DNA of 7,352 nt from Candidatus Bathyarchaeota archaeon (GCA_016867505.1 VGJH01000062.1:1-7352), one strand, 5' to 3'; shown: positions 1-5,904, counted from the first letter of the stretch. The notes: generated by a model not told the origin, from the letters alone. Numbers and translations: made by a program.

Positions 1-376
1 GTAGTTCTCTAAGCTCTTCAGCAGTGAGTTCATCAAGCTTGACTTTATCAAATTTTTGCCTTAGAACAATTTGACGTATAGCTTCCATAACATTAGCTAT
101 GTCAATACCTCTGGGGCATCTAACCTCACAGTTAAAACACGTCGTACATACCCAGATGGTTTTCGTGTTTAAGACTTCCTTCATCCCTAGCTGAGTCATT
201 CTCATAACTTTTGAGGGTAAATAATCCATCTCCTGAGACATTGGGCAACTAGAACTGCATGCACCACATTGGAAGCATAAATCAATTTTTTCGCCACTTA
301 ACTCGTTAATTTTCTCTTTAAATTCTCTATTCACTGCGTTAAGATGGAGCACTAATCCCTGGTTTTCAGAAGACAT
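1..376 (-). CDS. hdrC: Heterodisulfide reductase subunit C-like iron-sulfur protein (3' end beyond window)
   Basis: Reading the minus strand from the ATG at 376-374 gives 125 open codons that run off the left edge, so the C-terminus is missing. Two four-cysteine motifs are visible, CFQCGACSSSCP (C34, C37, C40, C44) and CTTCFNCEVRCP (C77, C80, C83, C87), each able to hold a [4Fe-4S] cluster. The spacing, the CGxCSxxCP wording and the PRGIDIANVMEAIR stretch after the second motif are typical of HdrC, the small ferredoxin-like subunit that passes electrons between HdrA (flavin, FeS) and HdrB, where heterodisulfide or another disulfide is reduced. HdrC proteins are usually about 180-190 residues, so roughly two thirds is present. 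An hdrB gene often follows hdrC and would lie beyond the left edge (inference). A succinate dehydrogenase or glycerol-3-phosphate dehydrogenase FeS subunit is less likely. A TATA box about 27 bases before the ATG suggests a leaderless transcript. Confidence 0.87.
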   Translation of the reverse strand, partial: MSSENQGLVLHLNAVNREFKEKINELSGEKIDLCFQCGACSSSCPMSQEMDYLPSKVMRMTQLGMKEVLNTKTIWVCTTCFNCEVRCPRGIDIANVMEAIRQIVLRQKFDKVKLDELTAEELREL

Positions 377-399
377 CTTATACCCCGTTAAGCTACGAG

Positions 400-415
400 A
401 TTTTATAGTTTTTCT
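400..415 (-). promoter_or_regulatory. Archaeal BRE/TATA promoter of hdrC
   Basis: On the minus strand the sequence AGAAAAAC (415-408) followed by TATAAAAT (407-400) matches a purine-rich BRE plus TATA box. The box centre is about 27 bases before the ATG at 376, so transcription should begin at or next to the start codon, giving a leaderless mRNA. No Shine-Dalgarno sequence is seen before the ATG, which agrees. Confidence 0.6.
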
Positions 416-466
416 TTAATTCGATTACTTTAAGAAAAATTTGCATTATCTTGACATATTTCTTTG

Positions 467-475
467 CTTAAAATA
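467..475 (+). promoter_or_regulatory. Possible TATA box of the fumarase operon
   Basis: CTTAAAATA at 467-475 is the best TATA-like element before the fumarase beta start at 514. The expected transcription start, about 25 bases downstream, would leave a leader of roughly 17 bases. The preceding bases are pyrimidine-rich rather than a good BRE, so support is moderate. A second AT run at 498-510 lies too close to the ATG to serve. Confidence 0.35.
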
Positions 476-476
476 G

Positions 477-492
477 TATGAGAAAACTCATA
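477..492. promoter_or_regulatory. Inverted repeat, possible operator before the fumarase operon
   Basis: TATGAG-AAAA-CTCATA is a perfect 6-base inverted repeat with a 4-base spacer. It sits immediately downstream of the proposed TATA box and upstream of the expected transcription start, a usual place for an archaeal repressor to block polymerase recruitment. The sequence shows the symmetry; the regulatory role is inferred. Confidence 0.35.
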
Positions 493-513
493 ACTTGATA
501 TATTATATTAATC

Positions 514-1119
514 ATGACGAAATTGGAATACCATTTAAAAACACCAATTACAGAACCGGAGATTAATGAACTCAAAATTGGAGATGTCTTTTACATTACA
601 GGAATAATCATAACTGCAAGAGATGAGGCTCATAAAAAAGCCATCGAACTTTATGAAAAAGGTCAGAGACTTCCAATAGATTTCAAAGGTTTAGGAGTAT
701 TTCATTGTGGACCAATTATGAAAAAAACAAAGACAGAATGGATAACGGTAGCTGCTGGGCCAACTACCAGTGATCGTATGGAGCTCTTTCAAGATCAATT
801 TATCGAGTATTTTCGTCCTTCCGTTATTATTGGTAAAGGGGGAATGGGAGAACGCACTGTTAATGCTTGTCAAAAATTTGGATGTGTATATGGAGCTTTC
901 ACTGGTGGTGCAGCATTATTAGCAGCTCAACGTATTAAAAAAGTCAAATCGGTGTATTGGCTTGAAGAACTTGGAATGCCTGAATGCTTATGGGTATATG
1001 AAGTTGAGAAATTTGGTCCCTTGATAGTTACGATTGATTCACATGGCTCCAATCTAACTTCAGATATTATGAAGAGAGTCAATTACCAAAAAGAAAAGAT
1101 TGTCAGGGAGATGAAATGA
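514..1119 (+). CDS. fumB: Fumarate hydratase (class I, two-subunit), beta subunit
   Basis: This 201-residue protein matches the C-terminal (beta) domain of class I iron-sulfur fumarases, which hydrate fumarate to (S)-malate in the cytoplasm. Visible family signatures are TARDEAH (residues 34-40; E. coli FumA has VGRDIAH), FHCGPIM (63-69), the GPTTSDRM substrate-binding loop (82-89, with T84/T85 and R88) and IIGKGGMG (105-112) with K108 at the position of the conserved active-site lysine. The length is normal for a separate beta subunit. It is first in the operon, and its stop overlaps the alpha subunit start by four bases (ATGA at 1116-1119), so the two should be translated together in equal amounts. 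L-tartrate dehydratase beta (TtdB) is the closest alternative and cannot be excluded from sequence alone. The start is the first ATG, with no clear Shine-Dalgarno sequence. Confidence 0.88.
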   Translation: MTKLEYHLKTPITEPEINELKIGDVFYITGIIITARDEAHKKAIELYEKGQRLPIDFKGLGVFHCGPIMKKTKTEWITVAAGPTTSDRMELFQDQFIEYFRPSVIIGKGGMGERTVNACQKFGCVYGAFTGGAALLAAQRIKKVKSVYWLEELGMPECLWVYEVEKFGPLIVTIDSHGSNLTSDIMKRVNYQKEKIVREMK

Positions 1120-1988
1120 TGAGTATTGATATAATTGTTGAAAATACTATCATTGAACTATTAAAAAAAGCAGCTACTGAACTCCCTAATGAATATTTAC
1201 AGGAAATACAAAACCAAATAAAATCATCGGAAGGAGAAGTAGGAAAAGCTCAATTAAAAAGTATGATACAAAATGCAGAAATTGCCAAGGATACTCAATG
1301 CCCAATATGCCAAGATACAGGAGTAATTTCATTTTTAATGGCTTTAGGTGACGATTTCCCAATACGATCAAAAATAAAGGAAATTATAAAAAAAGCAACA
1401 CAAAAAGCAACGAAAGAAATCCCATTAAGACCCAACTCGGTGGATATGTTTAAAGGGAATACGTGTGACAACACCAGCTATGATGGTTATGTGCCAATAA
1501 TTTACCTAGATATAGTTCCAGGAGACAAATTGGAGATAACTGCAATGCCTAAGGGTGGTGGAAGTAGCAATGTTTCAACTCTTAAAATGCTTAAACCCGG
1601 ATTAGGTTTAGTAGGTGTCAAAAACTTCATAGTCGAAGCGGTTGCTTCTGCTGGATCATTGGGTTGCCCACCTTACTTTGTAGGAGTTGGTGTTGGAGGA
1701 AGTGAAGACTTATGTATGATACTAGCAAAAAAGGCATTATTGAAGCCCTTCAAAATAAGAAGTTTTGACTCTAAAGTAGCTTCAATTGAGGAAGAACTAT
1801 TGGAAAAATTGAATCAACTTCAGATTGGAGCAATGGGTTTAGCAGAGGGCCCGACTGTATTAGATCTACATATTGAATTTACTGCTAGACATCCTGCAAG
1901 TCTCCCAGTTGGTGTAGTGATCAGCTGTTGGGCTTTAAGGCATGCAAAAGCTACAATTTATAAAGATGGTGCAGTGGTTTTCAATTAA
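1116..1988 (+). CDS. fumA: Fumarate hydratase (class I, two-subunit), alpha subunit
   Basis: This 290-residue catalytic subunit carries the cluster ligands of class I fumarase. All three cysteines that bind the [4Fe-4S] cluster can be aligned with E. coli FumA (C105, C224, C318): C65 in CQDTG, C184 in GCPPYFVGVGVGG and C271 in VVISCWALRHAKATI. D67 of CQDTG, the KGGGS loop (146-150) and H259 in ARHPASLPVG are also kept, so the enzyme looks complete. A Shine-Dalgarno-like GGAG lies at 1107-1110. The start is ATG 1116 or the immediately following ATG 1119, and the four-base overlap with the beta gene implies translational coupling. Extra cysteines occur at C62 (CPIC) and C117 (NTCDNT, where relatives have NTG). 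The cluster makes the enzyme oxygen-sensitive, as expected in an anaerobe. The alternative is L-tartrate dehydratase alpha (TtdA). Confidence 0.9.
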   Translation: MMSIDIIVENTIIELLKKAATELPNEYLQEIQNQIKSSEGEVGKAQLKSMIQNAEIAKDTQCPICQDTGVISFLMALGDDFPIRSKIKEIIKKATQKATKEIPLRPNSVDMFKGNTCDNTSYDGYVPIIYLDIVPGDKLEITAMPKGGGSSNVSTLKMLKPGLGLVGVKNFIVEAVASAGSLGCPPYFVGVGVGGSEDLCMILAKKALLKPFKIRSFDSKVASIEEELLEKLNQLQIGAMGLAEGPTVLDLHIEFTARHPASLPVGVVISCWALRHAKATIYKDGAVVFN

Positions 1989-1996
1989 TTCAAAAC

Positions 1997-2001
1997 TTTT
2001 T
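1997..2001 (+). terminator. Short oligo-T tract after the fumarase operon
   Basis: Five T residues (1997-2001) lie 9 bases after the stop codon of the alpha gene. Archaeal termination often uses such tracts without a hairpin. Because the tract is short, readthrough into the radical SAM gene is possible. Confidence 0.25.
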
Positions 2002-2006
2002 CAGGA

Positions 2007-2049
2007 AACATTTATGGTGTCTCTACTTACAATGTATGAGTATTAGGTG
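2007..2049 (+). promoter_or_regulatory. Possible promoter and Shine-Dalgarno site of the radical SAM gene
   Basis: AAACATTTATGG (2007-2018) is a TATA-like element whose expected start point near 2038 would leave a leader of about 17 bases. AGGTG at 2045-2049 matches the archaeal anti-Shine-Dalgarno complement (GGAGGTGAT) and sits six bases before the TTG start at 2056. The ribosome site is convincing; the TATA element is weaker. Confidence 0.4.
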
Positions 2050-2055
2050 TAATGA

Positions 2056-3477
2056 TTGAGGATCCTCTTTGTTGAACCTCCAAAAGATTTCTGGTTTGTT
2101 ATGGGGCAGTATATCCCACCACCTTTTGGAATACTAACATTAGCTGCTTATTTAGAAAAAAATTGTGAGGAACTCAATATCGATATCATTGATAGTCAGG
2201 CAGATGGCCTTGATTGGAATGCTTTAGAGAATAGAATAAAAACTGTAAATCCAGACATTGTTGCCCCCAGTGCATTAACAACATGTAATGCCTTTGCCAC
2301 TGCTAGAGTGGCACAGATTGCCAAAAAAATTAATTCAACAATAAAAACCATTGTTGGTGGTCAACACTTTACAGCTCTAGCAGAAGATAGTATGGAAAAA
2401 TATCCTGAAATTGATTACATAATACGTGGAGAAGGAGAAGAGACCCTTAGAGAACTAGTTGATGCAATTAATAGAAATGAAAATACGAAGAACATTCTTG
2501 GGCTAACGCAGAGAATAAAAAACTCAATAGTTAGTACACCAGATCGACCGCTTATATGTGACCTGAATTCATTACCACATCCAGGATACAATTTTGTTAA
2601 GAAACACATGAAAGGATACTACTTCTCTCTAATGGCTGAAAAAGAGACCTCTTTCGCAATTATCGAAGGCTCAAGAGGGTGCAGCCATAATTGCACTTAC
2701 TGCACACAATCACCATTTTGGAGAAGAACACATAGACAAAAATCACCAAATAGAATAGTAGATGAAATTGAACAAATATACAACGAATACGGTAGCACCT
2801 TTTTCTGGTTTACAGACGACTATTTTACATTAGATGAGAGAACAAACAAAATCTGTGAATTAATTATAGAAAAAAAATTAGATATCTCCTGGTTTTGTCA
2901 AGCTCGATGCGACGATATTGTGCAAAATAAAGAACTAATACCAAAATTAAGTAAATCAGGAAATATTTGGATGCTGCTTGGATTTGATACTCCTAATCCA
3001 GAAACATTGAAAGAGTTTCGAAGAACAGGTATCAATAAATCAGTAGCGAAAGAAACAGTTACAACATTAAGACAAAATCAAATTTTCAGTCAAGGCACAT
3101 TCATAATTGGTAATAGAAGTGATACAAAAGAGTCAATACAAGTATTAAGAGAATATGCTGATTGGCTTGATCCAGATTTAGCTACCTTCATGGCGTTAAC
3201 ACCCTATCCAGGAACTGAAATATTTGAGCAAGCTAAACAAAATAATTGGATAGAAGATTATAACTGGGCAAATTATGATATGATTCATGCAATAATGCCC
3301 ACCGAAACACTTACTCGTAATGAAGTCCAAGAGGAATTATATCGATGTTATGATAATTTTTTTGGTAGCTGGCCTCGACGTTACAAAGGAATAAGCTCAG
3401 AAAACAAGTATGTTAGAAGAACATACCAATATTTGGCTAAACAAGCACTCATAACTCGCCTACAAAACTTGTTCTGA
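2056..3477 (+). CDS. B12-binding-domain radical SAM protein, BchE-like
   Basis: A 473-residue protein. The start is TTG at 2056: the codon just before it in frame is a TGA stop, AGGTG lies six bases upstream, and the resulting MRILFVEPP is the usual first strand of this family. Residues 1 to about 150 form a cobalamin-binding-like Rossmann domain with PPFGILTLAAYLE (22-34), VGGQHFTAL (100-108) and YIIRGEGEETLREL (121-134). The radical SAM barrel follows with C209, C213 and C216 in CSHNCTYC, which bind the [4Fe-4S] cluster that splits S-adenosylmethionine. FWRRTHRQKSPNRIVDEIE (221-239), WFCQARCDDI (279-288) and MALTPYPGTEIF (379-390) resemble the BchE/B12 radical SAM group. The GxE-type SAM motif reads LGFD (308-311), with Asp in place of Glu. 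The classical DxHxxG cobalamin motif is not seen. Substrate unknown; a BchE (bacteriochlorophyll) label would be over-reading. The next gene starts 10 bases later, suggesting one transcript. Confidence 0.85.
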   Translation: MRILFVEPPKDFWFVMGQYIPPPFGILTLAAYLEKNCEELNIDIIDSQADGLDWNALENRIKTVNPDIVAPSALTTCNAFATARVAQIAKKINSTIKTIVGGQHFTALAEDSMEKYPEIDYIIRGEGEETLRELVDAINRNENTKNILGLTQRIKNSIVSTPDRPLICDLNSLPHPGYNFVKKHMKGYYFSLMAEKETSFAIIEGSRGCSHNCTYCTQSPFWRRTHRQKSPNRIVDEIEQIYNEYGSTFFWFTDDYFTLDERTNKICELIIEKKLDISWFCQARCDDIVQNKELIPKLSKSGNIWMLLGFDTPNPETLKEFRRTGINKSVAKETVTTLRQNQIFSQGTFIIGNRSDTKESIQVLREYADWLDPDLATFMALTPYPGTEIFEQAKQNNWIEDYNWANYDMIHAIMPTETLTRNEVQEELYRCYDNFFGSWPRRYKGISSENKYVRRTYQYLAKQALITRLQNLF

Positions 3478-3487
3478 GTATAGCTTA

Positions 3488-4708
3488 ATGAATAAAAATT
3501 ATAACCAATTACCTAAAATAAAAAAAACAACCCTGCTAATATATTTACTAATATTTGTCTTAGCACCAATAATAACATATTTAACAGGTACTTTTATTGA
3601 TAACCAATTAAAATTGCCAGAATTCCCCATTTTTCCAATCAATTTGATCTTAGGATCGATAATTTTTTTCACAGGATTATATATTGGAATTAAATCAACT
3701 AGACTACTCTATAAGCTAGGCTATGGATTACCCTGGGGAGAAGTTCAATCTATTTCACAATCAAGAAAATTAGTTACCCAGGGATTATATGAATATACAC
3801 GTAATCCCATGATCCTTGGTTACTCATTGCTTCCTTGTGGAATGGGCATTATGTTTCAATCATTGACAATGTCAATAATCTTCCCAATAATTGTAATTGT
3901 CATTAACGTAGGGATAGTAAAGTTTAGAGAGGAACCAAATCTAGTAAAACGTTTTGGAGAAGAGTATCAAATATATAAAAGAAACACGCCATTCCTAATA
4001 CCAAATTTTTTAAAAATTTTTAAAGTAATATCGAAAAAAGAAAAACCACGATTAAGAACGTCAAGAACTTTATGGATCTCATTAAGTGGATTAGCAATTC
4101 TTTGGGTTATGTTATTAAAACAAAATTATGATAAAAGCCCAATAATTGAACGAAAATTAATTTTTATTCTGTTTATACTTATTTGTCTAGTAGGTACATT
4201 CGCTGCGGTTGCACCTTCGATTTTAAGAGGAAAAATTGACGGGAATAAAAAAGATTATGATTTAACAGGACACCACCCAACATGTAAAAATTTTATTACA
4301 CATACCATAAAGATCAACGGAAAAAAATATTGTGCAGGTTGTCTTGGCTTAGCGGTTGGTGGAATTATTTCGACGATAGTTAGTTTATTCATATTAATTA
4401 CCTCTCTAAATATTGGTAATGGTTGGTTCTATTCTGTTATTGGGACATTTTTAATAATTTTGGGATTATTTCAACATAGAATTGATGTTGATAATGCTTT
4501 TTTTCATGTAGTTTTGAACATAGGCTTTGTTTTAGGCACACTTTTATTATTATTAGGGTTAGATAATTTATCAGGAAATGTTCTTATTGAAACCTTATTC
4601 ATTGCTATGACAATTTTTTGGATACAAACAAGAATTATTTCATCAAACGAAGACCACGAAAAAATTTGTTTATCATGTGATTTAAAATGTACCGAATCAT
4701 TCATCTAA
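3488..4708 (+). CDS. Membrane protein: isoprenylcysteine/phospholipid methyltransferase-like domain fused to a Cys/His-rich membrane domain
   Basis: A 406-residue polytopic membrane protein. Hydrophobic segments lie near residues 14-33, 50-68, 107-122, 128-145, 195-210, 223-243, 285-306, 314-328, 338-356 and 364-383. The first half has the ICMT/PEMT/NnrU-type core: LVTQGLYEYTRNPMILGY (95-112), then REEPNLVKRFGEEYQIYKRNTPFLIP (147-172), where the RNPM, EE, FGEEY and YKR elements form the SAM-binding methyltransferase signature. The second half (from about 190) is different: GHHPTC (261-266), KKYCAGCLGLAVGG (279-292) and a C-terminal CLSCDLKC (394-401), resembling DUF2085-like membrane domains with an HPxC...CxGC pattern. 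These cysteines and histidines could bind metal. The start is ATG 3488, 10 bases after the radical SAM stop, with no clear Shine-Dalgarno, so translation may be coupled. The methylated substrate is unknown; a lipid, quinone or prenylated molecule is likely because the domain is in the membrane (inference). Confidence 0.75.
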   Translation: MNKNYNQLPKIKKTTLLIYLLIFVLAPIITYLTGTFIDNQLKLPEFPIFPINLILGSIIFFTGLYIGIKSTRLLYKLGYGLPWGEVQSISQSRKLVTQGLYEYTRNPMILGYSLLPCGMGIMFQSLTMSIIFPIIVIVINVGIVKFREEPNLVKRFGEEYQIYKRNTPFLIPNFLKIFKVISKKEKPRLRTSRTLWISLSGLAILWVMLLKQNYDKSPIIERKLIFILFILICLVGTFAAVAPSILRGKIDGNKKDYDLTGHHPTCKNFITHTIKINGKKYCAGCLGLAVGGIISTIVSLFILITSLNIGNGWFYSVIGTFLIILGLFQHRIDVDNAFFHVVLNIGFVLGTLLLLLGLDNLSGNVLIETLFIAMTIFWIQTRIISSNEDHEKICLSCDLKCTESFI

Positions 4709-4762
4709 AAACAATCGTAATCTTTTCATAATTGAATAATACTCATACAAATGTGATACAGT

Positions 4763-5065
4763 TTGGTTTATTGTACAAAATGTGGAAAGGAAAACCCAGA
4801 CGATGCAGTAAATTGTAGTAACTGTGGCGCAGCGATTAATCCTCAACCATATAGGCAAGCCCGAAGATACAGCCAAGATGATATATGTTTTGGTGGAAGA
4901 TCAGGCACAACTTGGACAATAATTATTGGTGTTTTCATTTTAATGATTGGTGTAGCATCATTACTTGGTGATGTATACCCCTGGTTATCTTGGGATAAAT
5001 TATGGCCTTTATTCTTAATCGTATTAGCGCTTCTGATAATTGTCAATGGTATGCAAAAAAGATAA
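4763..5065 (+). CDS. Small zinc-ribbon membrane protein
   Basis: A 100-residue protein starting at TTG 4763. An in-frame TGA lies three codons upstream, GTGAT at 4753-4757 can serve as Shine-Dalgarno five bases before the TTG, and the start falls right before the zinc ribbon, so little freedom remains. The N-terminus has two CxxCG knuckles, C4/C7 and C18/C21, a rubredoxin-like zinc-ribbon of the type found at the front of many archaeal membrane proteins. A polar linker (25-48) leads to two transmembrane segments at about 50-70 and 80-97. The WDKLWPLFLIVLALLIIVNG stretch resembles the LiaI/LiaF-like transmembrane region (DUF5668-type). The family is probably a small membrane sensor or scaffold; function is unknown. 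It follows the methyltransferase-like gene by 54 bases on the same strand and may be cotranscribed with it. Confidence 0.75.
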   Translation: MVYCTKCGKENPDDAVNCSNCGAAINPQPYRQARRYSQDDICFGGRSGTTWTIIIGVFILMIGVASLLGDVYPWLSWDKLWPLFLIVLALLIIVNGMQKR

Positions 5066-5080
5066 TTGCTCCCCTTTTTT
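5055..5080. terminator. Facing oligo-T terminators between convergent genes
   Basis: On the plus strand CCCC is followed by T6 at 5075-5080, ten bases after the zinc-ribbon gene stop. On the minus strand a T6 run (complement of A6 at 5055-5060) lies 20 bases past the stop of the 85-residue gene, inside the last codons of the zinc-ribbon gene. Each convergent gene therefore has its own oligo-T tract, the usual archaeal termination signal. Confidence 0.5.
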
Positions 5081-5337
5081 CATTTTAATGCATCAATCTT
5101 AGCTTTAATTTTTTCAAATTTCACCCATAAATCGTATATATATTCTCTGTATTGGCCAATTATTCCATAAATTCCTGCTGCTAACTCTTTTGCGTCGGGT
5201 ATATTTCCCTTCTTTAGATTGTCTTGGATGTTACCTAAATCACTGATAATTCCTTCAACAATTGGACCATATCCTCTGTAAACTTCTACAGAAGGCTTAA
5301 TCTCATCAATTAGAATCACTATCTCTTCAATAGACAT
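5080..5337 (-). CDS. Hypothetical helical protein, 85 residues
   Basis: I do not recognise this protein. It has no cysteines, no signal peptide and no clear membrane segment. The sequence is rich in Ile, Glu, Lys and Tyr, with glycine/proline breaks at about K14-P15, G22-G24-P25 and G45-N46-I47-P48, suggesting three or four short amphipathic helices, the last being WVKFEKIKAKIDALK (71-85). A small soluble helical bundle is likely. The ATG at 5337 is the first start in frame and has a TATA-like element about 25 bases upstream with no Shine-Dalgarno, fitting a leaderless transcript. It lies 46 bases downstream of the RidA-like gene on the same strand. A real gene is favoured by its tight fit between neighbours and its promoter, but a spurious ORF cannot be fully excluded. 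Confidence 0.6.
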   Translation of the reverse strand: MSIEEIVILIDEIKPSVEVYRGYGPIVEGIISDLGNIQDNLKKGNIPDAKELAAGIYGIIGQYREYIYDLWVKFEKIKAKIDALK

Positions 5338-5355
5338 GCTAGTTTATTGGTTCAA

Positions 5356-5365
5356 ATTAAAATAT
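5356..5365 (-). promoter_or_regulatory. TATA-like element of the 85-residue gene
   Basis: On the minus strand ATATTTTAAT (5365-5356) is centred 22-25 bases before the ATG at 5337, the spacing expected for a leaderless archaeal transcript. The T-rich run of the minus strand here could also end transcription from the RidA-like gene. Confidence 0.4.
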
Positions 5366-5383
5366 GACTTTTTCTATATGTTT

Positions 5384-5833
5384 TTAGAAAAGTTCAACAA
5401 CCATGTAGGCTTCAACAGCAATCCAACCAGGATGATTCACTGGGAGAGCTGCTCTTGCTGGTTTTCCCTCTGGATCACCAAAAAGTTCGACTAAAAGATC
5501 AGTAAACCCGTTCATGACTTTAGGTTGATCCATGAACCCAACATCACTATTAACATAACCAATAACCTGTAAGACCTGTTTAATTTTATCAAGACTCCCT
5601 AACTGACTTTTAAGCTGAGATAGACAGTTCAGGCAAGTCTCTTGAGCTGCTTTATATCCATCTTCAAGAGTCAATTCTTTTCCTATTAAACCTCGTTTAG
5701 ATGTTTGAAAAGGACCTTGACCACAACTAAATGCAATATTGTTTGTAAATTTTGCTCCAATATAATTTCCTTTAGGAGCAGGAGGTGGAGGTAATTTTAA
5801 TCCAAGTTTTACTAACTTCTCTTCAATAAGCAT
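5384..5833 (-). CDS. RidA/YjgF/YER057c/UK114 family protein, long variant
   Basis: A 149-residue protein of the RidA fold (chorismate-mutase-like, usually a trimer). RidA proteins hydrolyse reactive enamine/imine products of PLP enzymes, such as 2-aminoacrylate, to ketoacids and ammonia. The sequence opens with EEKLVKLGLKLPPPPAPKGNY (4-24), then NNIAFSCGQGPF (31-42), and ends with GKPARAALPVNHPGWIAVEA (123-142). R127 aligns with the catalytic arginine of RidA (R105 in E. coli numbering), and E141 with the conserved C-terminal glutamate. The opening and the 149-residue length, against about 128 in E. coli RidA, place it in the longer subfamily often listed as YjgF_YER057c_UK114_like_1, whose substrate is less certain. 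It is 71 bases downstream of the PK_C-like gene. A TATA box about 25 bases before ATG 5833 implies a leaderless start; no Shine-Dalgarno is seen. Confidence 0.88.
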   Translation of the reverse strand: MLIEEKLVKLGLKLPPPPAPKGNYIGAKFTNNIAFSCGQGPFQTSKRGLIGKELTLEDGYKAAQETCLNCLSQLKSQLGSLDKIKQVLQVIGYVNSDVGFMDQPKVMNGFTDLLVELFGDPEGKPARAALPVNHPGWIAVEAYMVVELF

Positions 5834-5862
5834 ACACTTTATGTGTATCCGAAATTTAAAAC
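5832..5862 (-). promoter_or_regulatory. TATA box and start-site inverted repeat of the RidA-like gene
   Basis: On the minus strand TTTTAAAT (5861-5854) is centred about 25 bases before the ATG at 5833. Between it and the start codon lies ATACAC-TTTAT-GTGTAT (5832-5848 on the plus strand), a perfect 6-base inverted repeat with a 5-base spacer that overlaps the ATG. It could be an operator at the transcription start or a small hairpin at the translation start. Confidence 0.4.
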
Positions 5863-5904
5863 TTTGACTAGATCATTTTTAGATTTGTAGAATTAAAAGA
5901 AAAT

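Noticed and set aside
1..376. Succinate dehydrogenase/fumarate reductase iron-sulfur subunit, suggested by the adjacent fumarase
   Set aside because: In the visible part there is no plant-type [2Fe-2S] domain before the clusters; the short N-terminus followed by two CxxCxxC(x3)CP motifs fits HdrC.
691..873. Minus-strand ORF of 60 codons inside the fumarase beta gene
   Set aside because: Lies entirely within a well-supported gene on the other strand and has no recognisable domain; a reading-frame shadow.
1186..1371. Minus-strand ORF of 61 codons inside the fumarase alpha gene
   Set aside because: Shadow of a gene whose cluster-binding residues are all present in the plus-strand frame.
2415..2609. 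Minus-strand ORF of 64 codons inside the radical SAM gene
   Set aside because: Overlaps a conserved stretch of the real gene; no independent support.
2056..3477. Bacteriochlorophyll biosynthesis (BchE) as the role of the radical SAM gene
   Set aside because: Only family-level resemblance; no other tetrapyrrole or chlorophyll gene is present, and the BchE label is commonly misapplied to this broad group.
4504..4704. Minus-strand ORF of 66 codons inside the membrane fusion gene
   Set aside because: Antisense to hydrophobic coding sequence, with no domain or promoter.
4843..5046. Minus-strand ORF of 67 codons inside the zinc-ribbon gene
   Set aside because: Antisense shadow; the plus-strand frame has paired CxxC motifs.
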